From Acidobacteriota bacterium (GTDB lineage Bacteria > Acidobacteriota > Blastocatellia > UBA7656): a stretch of DNA of 64,000 nt. The stretch is taken from positions 36,984 through 100,983 of the forward strand of contig JBFMDH010000028.1 in NCBI GenBank assembly GCA_040754075.1, in the 5' to 3' direction. The notes beneath the pieces are model-generated. The model was not told the origin of the DNA. It was given only the letters and a program-made list of their open reading frames with translations, and did no database searches. The translations under genes and the position numbers were made by a program. Positions 47,324 to 55,010 of the stretch are shown piece after piece (the first letter of the stretch is position 1; the number at the start of each line of letters is the position of its first letter).

Positions 47324-48100
47324 ATGACCGAAAAATACCAAAACATGCTCATAACCAACACCGATGGGGTGGTGAAATTGACGTTTAATCGTCCGCCGCT
47401 TAATGTTCTCAACATCGAGATGTTGAATGAAATCAATCACGCGCTTGAAGCGGTGCTTGATAACCGCGCGCTCAAATTGCTCATCATTACCGGAAACGGC
47501 AAAGCGTTTTCGGCGGGCGTTGATGTCGCGGAGCATCTGCCGGATAAAGCCAGAGAGATGCTTGCAACGTTTCATCGTACTTTTGATTTATTGTCTGAGA
47601 TAGCGGCTCCGACCTTAGCGGCGCTCAATGGCGTAGCGTTAGGCGGCGGCTGTGAAGTTGCGCTCTTTTGCGATCTGGTGATTGCCGCCGAAAGCGTCAA
47701 ACTGGGACAGCCGGAAATCAAACTTGCGACCTTGCCGCCGGTTGCCGCAGCTTTGCTCCCGAAATTGTGCGGCGCAAAAAAAGCTTTTGAATTGCTGCTC
47801 ATTGGCGATGCGATTACAGCGCGTGATGCAAAACGCCTGGGACTGGTTAATCGTGTGGTTGCCGATAGCGATTTGGAAAGTGAAGTGGAAGCCGTCACTA
47901 AAAAATTAACCGCGCTCAGCCCGGATGCGGTGAAGCTAACGAAACGCGCCATACGGCAAGGCTTGGATAAAAATTTCGCCGAAGGATTTAACGCTGCCGA
48001 TGCGTTGTGCCTTGAGATGTTGCTTCACCACCCGGACACCCGGGAAGGCTTGCAGGCATTTATTGAAAAACGCCCGCCGGCTTTCGGCAAAAGCGCGTAA
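47324..48100 (+). CDS. Enoyl-CoA hydratase-family protein (dienoyl-CoA hydratase candidate)
   Basis: 258 residues of crotonase fold: FNRPPLNVLNIEMLNEI, the oxyanion-hole segments KAFSAGVDV and ALNGVALGGGCEVAL, and the second Glu in GQPEIKLATLPP. Both catalytic Glu positions are occupied, favouring a hydratase over an isomerase. It closes the aryl-CoA cluster; the natural next step after ring reduction is hydration of cyclohexadiene-carbonyl-CoA, so it is a candidate for that role. The clue is positional. It follows tnaA after 98 bases. Confidence 0.87.
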   Translation: MTEKYQNMLITNTDGVVKLTFNRPPLNVLNIEMLNEINHALEAVLDNRALKLLIITGNGKAFSAGVDVAEHLPDKAREMLATFHRTFDLLSEIAAPTLAALNGVALGGGCEVALFCDLVIAAESVKLGQPEIKLATLPPVAAALLPKLCGAKKAFELLLIGDAITARDAKRLGLVNRVVADSDLESEVEAVTKKLTALSPDAVKLTKRAIRQGLDKNFAEGFNAADALCLEMLLHHPDTREGLQAFIEKRPPAFGKSA

Positions 48101-48172
48101 TGCTTCAATTTTAACCAGGTCTCCAACAATCTGGTTTCACAGGCTTTCATCTTTCGCATCGCGTGGAAGTAA
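48101..48172 (+). pseudogene. Remnant of an Ig/IPT-type C-terminus
   Basis: A short open tail reads NNLVSQAFIFRIAWK then TAA (48125-48172). It resembles the end of the metzincin protein, DSIASQAFVFRIE then TAA (to 38822). No start or domain is present; the frame extends back to 48101 only as low-similarity sequence. It looks like the surviving end of a lost or recombined related gene. The rest of the 287-base gap to 48387 is otherwise featureless. Confidence 0.35.
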
Positions 48173-48387
48173 TCTGAAGTTAATTCACTTGCCAAATTCG
48201 TGAACACCGCGACGTTTATGCGAATTTTCTTACCGGCTTTTTACCCAAACTGATAGCAGGTTCAAATGGTCATCAATTGGTGTATCATATTTGACTTCGG
48301 GGATAACCTTTGTAGTTGCGATTTGGCAAAATCATTTTATCAACTACAGTTGCAAACATCCCTCTCGCCCGATACGGAGATTTTGTT

Positions 48388-49764
48388 ATGACGTTGCGCA
48401 GTCGCATCAAATCTTTGAGCCTGTTTTCCTTGCGTTCCATCGCCAGCCATTTGTCCGATTTTGAAGTGTTCAGAAAGCAAGAGTCCTCTCTCATCTTATT
48501 GAATCTTGCGGTGCTCGCCTCGCTTTTCCTGGTTCACATTCTGTTCTTTTCCTTACTTGGAGCGCCTTCAAAACTTCTTCTTCTGGTCTTGACCGCGCGA
48601 TTTCTTTCACAGGTCTTTGAGTTATTCTGGCTGCAAAGTCTGAAAGCCCCGCTGTCTGCGCGAGTCGCAAATGCTTATTCGCAATTTTCAATCTTAATTA
48701 ATCTGGCGTTTGCTTTTCTGGCTTCCAATCTCGGAGGTCTCGCCGATAGTCACTACTGGGTGCTGATGGTGCTGCCGATTATCTCGGCGGCTTTCCGGTT
48801 CGGGATTGTGGGAACCTTCGGCGTTGTCGCGGTCGCCGTTTCGCTCACCTTTTTGCAGGTCTGGTTGTATTTCAAAAGGCGTCCTCCCACCGACATCTCA
48901 GAGTATTTTGAAGCCGCGACGGTGGCGCTTATTTTTATCGTGATTGCGCTCGTCGTCCGGTTGCTGGTCGGTTACCTGCGCCATGAACAAGCTGCCCTCA
49001 AGCGCAGTCTCGCGGAACTTCATCGCACCAAAGACCTGCTTGTCGCCGAAGAAAAACTCGCGGCAGTGGGACGATTATCGAGCGCCATAGCGCACGAAAT
49101 CCGCAATCCTGTAGCGATGATTTCAAGCTCGCTTGCTATGGCAAGGCAACCGAGCGCCAATCACAACCTGCGCGAAGAGATGTTCGAGATCGCCGGACAG
49201 GAAGCCACGCGACTTGAAAAATTGACCACCGATTTTCTGGCTTACGCCCGCGTCAAAGAGCCACAACGCAAGCCTGTGTCGGTGGGAACGACGCTTCACT
49301 ACATTGCCAGCCTTGTGAAAGCCCGCGCCGCCAAAGCCTCCATTCACCTGGAGGTTGATTGCCCGGTTGATTTGATGGCAACGATTGATGATTTTCAGAT
49401 TCAGCAGGCGCTGCTCAATCTGGCATTGAACGCAACCGAAGCGACGCCGCAAAATGGCAACGTGATAATTGGCGCGCGCGCTGGCTCAAACCATGAATTG
49501 AATATCTACGTGGAAAACTCCGGCACAGAGGTCGGCAGTGAAGTTCAGGCGCGGATATTCGAGCCGTTTTTTACAACCAAACCCGAAGGGACTGGACTGG
49601 GTCTGGCAATAGCGCGCAACATCGCCCGCGCTCACGGCGGCGAGCTTTCGCTGGCTATCAACGAGACCGGACGTGTGCGATTTCTTCTCGCCATTCCAGA
49701 CGCCGCGCGGCTCTCTTCATCGAAACCTGGCGGAGTATCCAATGGCGCGCATTCTAATCGTTGA
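48388..49764 (+). CDS. Membrane sensor histidine kinase (PilS-like)
   Basis: 458 residues from ATG 48388 (GGAGA upstream). Six hydrophobic helices span about 45-210. A short coiled coil and a HisKA domain with the phospho-acceptor His in SSAIAHEIRNPVA follow. A HATPase domain has the N box NLALNATEA, G1 in the EPFFTTKPEGTGLGL region and G2 GLAIARNIA. No extracytoplasmic sensory loop of size is present, so it probably senses a membrane or redox signal. The gene overlaps the following sigma-54 activator gene by 23 bases. Confidence 0.9.
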   Translation: MTLRSRIKSLSLFSLRSIASHLSDFEVFRKQESSLILLNLAVLASLFLVHILFFSLLGAPSKLLLLVLTARFLSQVFELFWLQSLKAPLSARVANAYSQFSILINLAFAFLASNLGGLADSHYWVLMVLPIISAAFRFGIVGTFGVVAVAVSLTFLQVWLYFKRRPPTDISEYFEAATVALIFIVIALVVRLLVGYLRHEQAALKRSLAELHRTKDLLVAEEKLAAVGRLSSAIAHEIRNPVAMISSSLAMARQPSANHNLREEMFEIAGQEATRLEKLTTDFLAYARVKEPQRKPVSVGTTLHYIASLVKARAAKASIHLEVDCPVDLMATIDDFQIQQALLNLALNATEATPQNGNVIIGARAGSNHELNIYVENSGTEVGSEVQARIFEPFFTTKPEGTGLGLAIARNIARAHGGELSLAINETGRVRFLLAIPDAARLSSSKPGGVSNGAHSNR

Positions 49765-51145
49765 TGATGAGTCGCACATGCGACGTATTTTATCGGTCAT
49801 CCTGCAAGAGGATGGTCATGCCATTACGGAAGCGGAAGGCGCAAGACAAGCTCTGGCGCTCCTCAAATCCACGCCGCTCGATCTGGTCATCACCGATCAG
49901 AAGATGCCGGACGGAGATGGCTTGGCGGTTCTTGCCGCCGCTAAAGAAGCCGACCCCGATATGCCTGTTGTGATGTTGACGGCGTTTGCGACGGTCGAGC
50001 TTGCCGTCGAAGCGATGAAGCAGGGCGCTTTCGATTTCATTGCCAAGCCTTTTGTTCCCGAAGTCGTCCGCGCCGTTGTTCGACGCGCCTCCGAACGCGC
50101 CGAATTGCTGCGCGAAAATGAACGGTTGAAAGGCGAAGTCAAACGGCTCTCTTTCGACGACGACATCCTTGGTAACAGCGCCGCTATTCATGAAGTAAAA
50201 GAGAGGATTGCGCGGGTGGCTCCGACCGACGCGACTGCGCTCATCACCGGAGAGACGGGAACCGGCAAAGAGCTTGTGGCAAGGGCGATTCACAAAGGCA
50301 GCCATCGCGCCGCCGCGCCCTTTATCGCAGTCAATTGCGCAGCGTTTCCCGAATCGCTTCTCGAAAGCGAACTCTTCGGACACGAACGCGGCGCGTTTAC
50401 CGGAGCAGACCGCGCGCGTCAAGGGTTGTTTGAAGCCGCCCATCGCGGAACGCTTTTTCTTGATGAAGCCGGAGAGATGTCGCTGCCGCTGCAAGCGAAA
50501 CTGTTAAGAGTGTTGACCGACGGGCAAGTCTTGCGCGTCGGGGCGACAACTCCTAGAAAAGTGGATGTGCGAATCATCGTTGCCACCCATCGAAACTTGC
50601 AGCAGCGCGTCAAGGAAGGCTGGTTTCGCGAAGACCTCTATTATCGCCTGGCAGTCGTGCCAATTGAAATTCCGCCACTGCGCGAACGTCCCGAAGATAT
50701 ACCGGTGCTGATCGGACATTTGATGAAACAGGTAGCCCGCGATTTGAAGATTCCGTTTCGCCGCATCAGTGATGAAGCAATCGAAAGGTTGGCGCATTAT
50801 GATTTTCCGGGCAACATCAGAGAGCTTCGCAATCTGATTGAACGCGCCTGCATTCTTGCGAAAGGCGCGGAACTTGCCTCTGATGATTTTGTCATCAATC
50901 CCACAGGCAGCCCGCCTGTAAGCGAAGATGCGGAGAAACCATCGGCTGATCTTTTGCAGCGCTGGATGGCATCCTTGCCTGCAAGTTTCGATATGCGGGC
51001 AATGCTTGAGAACACCGAGCGCGAATTGATTGCGCGAGCTTTAAAAGAAGCCAATGGCGTTCAAGCCGAAGCGGCGCGGAGTTTGGGCATCTCGCGCAGC
51101 GACCTCGCCTACAAGATGAAAAAATATGCCCTCACAGATTCCTGA
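49742..51145 (+). CDS. Sigma-54 response regulator (PilR/NtrC-like), partner of the kinase
   Basis: 467 residues from ATG 49742. The receiver has Asp8/Asp9 and the phosphorylation site Asp52 (VITDQKMPDG). The AAA+ domain has Walker A GETGTGKE, the sigma-54 loop GAFTGA and Walker B GTLFLDEAGE. The C-terminal Fis-type helix-turn-helix is VQAEAARSLGISRSDLAYKM. It should activate a sigma-54 promoter after phosphorylation by the overlapping kinase. A -24/-12 promoter with paired upstream repeats starts 150 bases after its stop, before the rubrerythrin-cytochrome genes, and is the clear candidate target. Confidence 0.94.
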   Translation: MARILIVDDESHMRRILSVILQEDGHAITEAEGARQALALLKSTPLDLVITDQKMPDGDGLAVLAAAKEADPDMPVVMLTAFATVELAVEAMKQGAFDFIAKPFVPEVVRAVVRRASERAELLRENERLKGEVKRLSFDDDILGNSAAIHEVKERIARVAPTDATALITGETGTGKELVARAIHKGSHRAAAPFIAVNCAAFPESLLESELFGHERGAFTGADRARQGLFEAAHRGTLFLDEAGEMSLPLQAKLLRVLTDGQVLRVGATTPRKVDVRIIVATHRNLQQRVKEGWFREDLYYRLAVVPIEIPPLRERPEDIPVLIGHLMKQVARDLKIPFRRISDEAIERLAHYDFPGNIRELRNLIERACILAKGAELASDDFVINPTGSPPVSEDAEKPSADLLQRWMASLPASFDMRAMLENTERELIARALKEANGVQAEAARSLGISRSDLAYKMKKYALTDS

Positions 51146-51176
51146 TAACTGTCTCTCGTCGGCTTCCTGATTTCCG

Positions 51177-51225
51177 TTCAAGTTTTTTGACAGATGACCG
51201 GTTGGTTGTCCGAATTTTTTGACAG
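51177..51225 (+). promoter_or_regulatory. Candidate enhancer (upstream activating) sites
   Basis: Two 17-base copies, TTCAAGTTTTTTGACAG (51177-51193) and TCCGAATTTTTTGACAG (51209-51225), match at 14 of 17 positions. They are 32 bases apart, three helical turns. The second is part of a TGTC-N10-GACA palindrome. They lie 72-120 bases before the -24 box, where NtrC-type activators normally bind. Confidence 0.55.
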
Positions 51226-51295
51226 CCTAACCGTCGCCTTTCAATCATCACTTCGCTAAATCCTGTAAACAAACCGCGCGCGCTTTTTCCAACCA

Positions 51296-51311
51296 AGGCA
51301 CAGCCATTGCC
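51296..51311 (+). promoter_or_regulatory. Sigma-54 (-24/-12) promoter
   Basis: AGGCACAGCCATTGCC keeps the invariant GG (51297-51298) and GC (51309-51310) exactly ten bases apart, and the extended GGCAC and TTGC blocks. It lies 55 bases before the rubrerythrin start. Together with the activator gene just upstream this is a strong promoter call. Confidence 0.8.
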
Positions 51312-51366
51312 AAATGGTAAAGCGTCAGCTCAAGTTGACGCACGATTATTATCAGGAGGTTTCTTA

Positions 51367-52047
51367 ATGAACATTGTGCCGATGTCATACAGCCAAAGAA
51401 CTCTCGGACTGCTGCTGCTTGCTTTGGTCGCAGCCCTTTATACGGGGTGCTCTGCAAAGGTCGCAGCAGATAAAAAAGTCAGCGCGCCGGAGGCGGTCGC
51501 GGGAAGTAAATCGAAAACGATGGAGAATCTGCTTGCCGCGTATAACGGCGAAAGCAATGCTCGCACTCGTTATCTGGCGTTTGCGAAAAAAGCGGATGCC
51601 GAAGGATATGCCAAAGCTGCGAGTCTCTTCCGGGCGGCAGCCCGCGCCGAAGAGATTCACGCCAACAATCATGCAAAGGTGATTAACGAACTCGGCGGCA
51701 CACCGAAAGCGGACATCAAAACGCCCGAAGTGAACTCTACTGCCGAGAATCTCAAAGCCGCCGTCGAAGGTGAATCCTATGAGCGCGACACCATGTATCC
51801 TGAATTTCTCAAGCAGGCTCGCGAAGACAACCTGAAAGAAGCAGTTCGGACATTTAACCTTGCGAGGTCTGCGGAAGCCGAACATGCCAGACTTTATTCC
51901 GAAGCGCGTGCCGAACTGGCTTCCTGGAAAACGCCAGCGAAAGGATTCTATGTCTGTCCGGTGTGCGGTTTCACCACGACCGATCCGGACTTCGAGAAGT
52001 GTCCCTCTTGCTTTTCGCCACGCGAGCAATTTGAACTGGTAAGCTGA
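51367..52047 (+). CDS. Lipoprotein rubrerythrin
   Basis: 226 residues from ATG 51367 (AGGAGG upstream). A signal peptide ends in the lipobox LYTGC, so the protein should be lipid-anchored outside the cytoplasm. The rubrerythrin di-iron bundle has Glu ligands in AYNGESNARTRY, RAEEIHANNH, VEGESYERDTMYPEF and RSAEAEHARLY. A C-terminal rubredoxin-like knuckle has CPVCG and CPSC. Cytosolic rubrerythrins reduce peroxide with NADH-derived electrons; here electrons might come from the downstream multiheme cytochrome. It is the first gene behind the sigma-54 promoter. Confidence 0.9.
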   Translation: MNIVPMSYSQRTLGLLLLALVAALYTGCSAKVAADKKVSAPEAVAGSKSKTMENLLAAYNGESNARTRYLAFAKKADAEGYAKAASLFRAAARAEEIHANNHAKVINELGGTPKADIKTPEVNSTAENLKAAVEGESYERDTMYPEFLKQAREDNLKEAVRTFNLARSAEAEHARLYSEARAELASWKTPAKGFYVCPVCGFTTTDPDFEKCPSCFSPREQFELVS

Positions 52048-52162
52048 TGACAACCTGGTCGCTGCCTGCTTTTCATCGGTCTTTATCGTTCAAGGTGAAG
52101 ACCGATAAAAAGCGGGATGTGACCGGTTAAACAAATTCTCTCATCTGTTCTGGAGGTAAATT

Positions 52163-52738
52163 ATGAACGTATTTCCACCGATTCCCAGTTGGGATGGACT
52201 GCATCCGTTAATTGTACATTTTCCCATCGCGCTCCTGCTGATTGCGCCGATCTTGATCATCCTCGGTCTGACGCTTTCAAAGTATAGTAAAGGGTTCTTT
52301 CTTTCCGCCCTGGTGCTGATGATCATCGGCACCATTGCCGTGTTCGTTGCGACATCTACGGGTGAGGCGGCGGGCGAACTTGCCGAGCGCATGGTGAACG
52401 TCGAAAACGTGCTCGAACAGCACGAAGAACTGGCAGAAACCACGCGGACGACTTTCACTGCGTTGACCATCATCTTCGCCGCCATGCTTTTTCTGCCCGC
52501 GCTACTAAAAAAGAATCTGGGACGCGCCAGTTCAATGATTCTCAACATCGCCTTTCTGGTGTTTTACCTTGCGGGCGCGCTGGTTCTGGCTAACACGGCG
52601 CATCAGGGCGGGCGTTTGGTTCATGAGTTGGGCGTGCGGGCAATGGTCACAACCAACGGCGGCAACGCGCAAGCGAACACCAATGAAGCGCCGCCTGCTC
52701 AAAAGGGCGAGGCGAAACATGGTGATGACGATGACTGA
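52163..52738 (+). CDS. DUF2231-like membrane protein
   Basis: 191 residues with four membrane helices (about 20-40, 43-65, 90-112, 118-140). It opens PPIPSWDGLHPLIVHFPIAL, the DUF2231 signature with conserved His residues that may bind heme. A further His is in ANTAHQGG and EQHEEL. The C-terminal tail is hydrophilic and acidic. Such proteins often accompany c-type cytochromes. GGAGG precedes the start. It is 115 bases from the rubrerythrin gene and 51 from the next membrane protein. Confidence 0.8.
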   Translation: MNVFPPIPSWDGLHPLIVHFPIALLLIAPILIILGLTLSKYSKGFFLSALVLMIIGTIAVFVATSTGEAAGELAERMVNVENVLEQHEELAETTRTTFTALTIIFAAMLFLPALLKKNLGRASSMILNIAFLVFYLAGALVLANTAHQGGRLVHELGVRAMVTTNGGNAQANTNEAPPAQKGEAKHGDDDD

Positions 52739-52789
52739 TTTTCGGCTTGAGAAAAGTTAGTCAGTCGCCATGCAGGAGATTTAAAAAGT

Positions 52790-53365
52790 ATGCGGCACTC
52801 TCTGTTTGTCAAACGGGTCCTTCCTCTGTTCTCCGGGTATGTCTTGCTGGTAGCTTCAGCAATCGCGCTGGATTTTGTCTTGCACCGCGCGAACCTGTCC
52901 TGGATAGGGCGCTATTTCGGCATCCTCGGCACAGCGTTCATCATCTGCTCGTTTGCCTACTCGATGCGCAAGCGCAAAATCCTGCAAGTTGGCTCGCCCA
53001 AAACTTTGCTCGATGTCCACGAGTATTTGAGTTGGGCGGGCGTGCTCCTGATCCTCGTCCATGCGGGCGTGCATTTCAACGCGGTTCTGCCCTGGCTGGC
53101 TATTGTGTTGATGCTTGTGGTGGTGGCGAGCGGCTTCACAGGCAAATTTCTCCTCAAAGAGGCGAGGGAAAAACTGAGGTGGCGGCAGGAAGCCTTGCGC
53201 CAGCAGGGCATCGGCATGGAAGAGATTGAAAAGCGCCTGTTTCTTGACAGTATCTCCGTTGATTTGATGAAGAACTGGCGCGCTTTTCATATCCCGATTA
53301 CGACGATATTTGCGACCCTGGCAATTCTGCACATTCTGGCAATCCTGCTGTTTTGGCGGTGGTAA
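52790..53365 (+). CDS. Cytochrome-b-like membrane protein
   Basis: 191 residues with five likely membrane helices. Paired His positions suit bis-His heme: LLDVHEYLSWAGVLLILVHA and GVHFN in the middle, and FHIPITTIFATLAILHILAI near the end. It resembles the ferric-reductase-like or cytochrome b561-type membrane domain. It probably passes electrons from the quinone pool to the decaheme protein encoded one base downstream. No ATG overlap, but the spacing demands co-translation. Confidence 0.75.
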   Translation: MRHSLFVKRVLPLFSGYVLLVASAIALDFVLHRANLSWIGRYFGILGTAFIICSFAYSMRKRKILQVGSPKTLLDVHEYLSWAGVLLILVHAGVHFNAVLPWLAIVLMLVVVASGFTGKFLLKEAREKLRWRQEALRQQGIGMEEIEKRLFLDSISVDLMKNWRAFHIPITTIFATLAILHILAILLFWRW

Positions 53366-53366
53366 A

Positions 53367-54278
53367 ATGAAATCGTTAATTGCAATCATCAGCACGCTGG
53401 TCTTTTCGCTCGCCTTTATTTTTGCCTATCCAAACTGGGCAATCAAACCGGGAGTTCTGTCAAACGCGCATCAGCGATTGAATAAGGATTGTCTTGCCTG
53501 TCACACCCCGCTACAGGGAGCGACTGCGGAAAAATGTATATTTTGTCATAAGCCCGCCGACATCGGGCGCATCACCACTACCGGCGTTGCGCTCGCGCGC
53601 GCCGGGAAATCGCTTTTCCATCAAAGCCTCGCAAATTCCGATTGCACGGGTTGCCACACCCTTCACACGAGCGCAAGGGGAAAGCGAGCGACAGAGAAGT
53701 TTAAACACAACTTCTTGAAGGAAGCCGCAAAGAATAACTGCGCTTCCTGCCACCAAATGCAAAAGCCCGCCGACAGCCTGCATCAACAGGTTGGCGCTCA
53801 ATGTGTGGTGTGTCATCAAACGACCGGCTGGCGCGTTGTCTCTTTCGATCATCAACGGCTGGCAGGGCAGAACAGTTGTGTTTTCTGCCACCAGAAAAAC
53901 AAACCCGCTGACCCTTTACACCAACAGATTGGTGATGACTGCGCGAAATGCCATTCGACGACGAACTGGCGCGGCGCGACCTTCGAGCATACCGCTTACT
54001 TTCGATTTGATGGCAATCACCCTTCAACGTGCAACACCTGTCATGTGAATACCAAAAGTTTTTCCGAATACACCTGCTATGGTTGTCACGAACACACACC
54101 GGCAAATATCGCCGCCGAGCACCTGGAAGAAGGAATTCGCAACTATGAGAACTGCGTGAACTGCCATCGTAGCGGCAATGCTGATGAAGCGGAACACCGA
54201 CGCGAAGGTGAAGGAAGAGCGAATCAAGATGCTAACCCGGCGGCTGGCAAAACGAAACGCGACCGGGATGATGATTAG
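53367..54278 (+). CDS. Decaheme c-type cytochrome
   Basis: 303 residues from ATG 53367, one base after the preceding stop. An N-terminal signal/anchor (SLIAIISTLVFSLAFIFAY) precedes ten CxxCH heme-c motifs: CLACH, CIFCH, CTGCH, CASCH, CVVCH, CVFCH, CAKCH, CNTCH, CYGCH and CVNCH. Extra His residues lie between them (for example PADSLHQQ and FDHQRL, and PADPLHQQ and FEHTAYF), suiting bis-His ligation. Two nearly repeated blocks (PADSLHQQVGAQC, PADPLHQQIGDDC) imply internal duplication. The tail is charged. It is a periplasmic electron carrier, and with the membrane protein upstream may move electrons outward. Confidence 0.95.
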   Translation: MKSLIAIISTLVFSLAFIFAYPNWAIKPGVLSNAHQRLNKDCLACHTPLQGATAEKCIFCHKPADIGRITTTGVALARAGKSLFHQSLANSDCTGCHTLHTSARGKRATEKFKHNFLKEAAKNNCASCHQMQKPADSLHQQVGAQCVVCHQTTGWRVVSFDHQRLAGQNSCVFCHQKNKPADPLHQQIGDDCAKCHSTTNWRGATFEHTAYFRFDGNHPSTCNTCHVNTKSFSEYTCYGCHEHTPANIAAEHLEEGIRNYENCVNCHRSGNADEAEHRREGEGRANQDANPAAGKTKRDRDDD

Positions 54279-54513
54279 GCTGAATGTATGAACAAGAATA
54301 GTCCAGGAAGAATATGAAATAGATGTTGCTCGCAATAGCAAACCCGCTAACCAGGAAATTGATTTTGTTCGTCATACGAAATTCCATTATCATTTGCCTG
54401 TCCAGCCCAACCTGATTTCGCATTGTACGCGAGTACAGCTAAAAGCGAATTTACCGCAGCCAAAGCCAATTCAAAATTGGACAGCATAGAATTTCGATTC
54501 CGAGGGTAGCAGA

Positions 54514-54942
54514 ATGCGATTAATAGGTGGTGGACTTCTCTTTTTCATATTGGTGCCATTCGTCCAAGCTCAGGAAAAAACCAAATGGCAGCGCATTGCC
54601 ACTTACGAAGATTCTATCGTGAGTCTTGATATTTCCAACGTAACATTCAGCACATCGTTCAGTGGGCGCGTTCGGTTTCGCCTTGAACTTGCAAAATCTG
54701 AACCGGTATCGAAAGGGCAAACTCTCAAATATCGGAGCCTGATTCAAACCATAGATTTCATTTGCGAAGAGAGAAAATATCGTGTGTTTGAGACGCTGAT
54801 GTTCGATAGCAAAGGCAAACCGTTAGATGTAGAAAAACCTGCCCCCGAAACCCAATGGCAATCTGTAAGAGCCGGAGGCATTATGGAGCAATGGTTGGTT
54901 GCCGCGTGTCGCCTCATTGCGGAAAAGAAAGGCAATTCATAA
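54514..54942 (+). CDS. Exported surface-adhesin-E-like small protein
   Basis: 142 residues. A signal peptide (LLFFILVPFVQAQ) is followed by a beta-rich domain, IATYEDSIVSLDISNV, IDFICEERKYRVFETLMFD, ending MEQWLVAACRLIAEK. The Cys pair (about 88 and 133), the Y.D...I and the W.......W pattern resemble the surface-adhesin protein E family. Its role is unknown. It stands alone after a 235-base gap from the cytochrome gene (54279-54513), in which I see nothing. Confidence 0.6.
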   Translation: MRLIGGGLLFFILVPFVQAQEKTKWQRIATYEDSIVSLDISNVTFSTSFSGRVRFRLELAKSEPVSKGQTLKYRSLIQTIDFICEERKYRVFETLMFDSKGKPLDVEKPAPETQWQSVRAGGIMEQWLVAACRLIAEKKGNS

Positions 54943-55010
54943 AACACTGGGGGATAAACAATTCGTCGCTCATTCGAGCGCGGTGAAACCGGGAATGGAT
55001 TTCATTCGCA

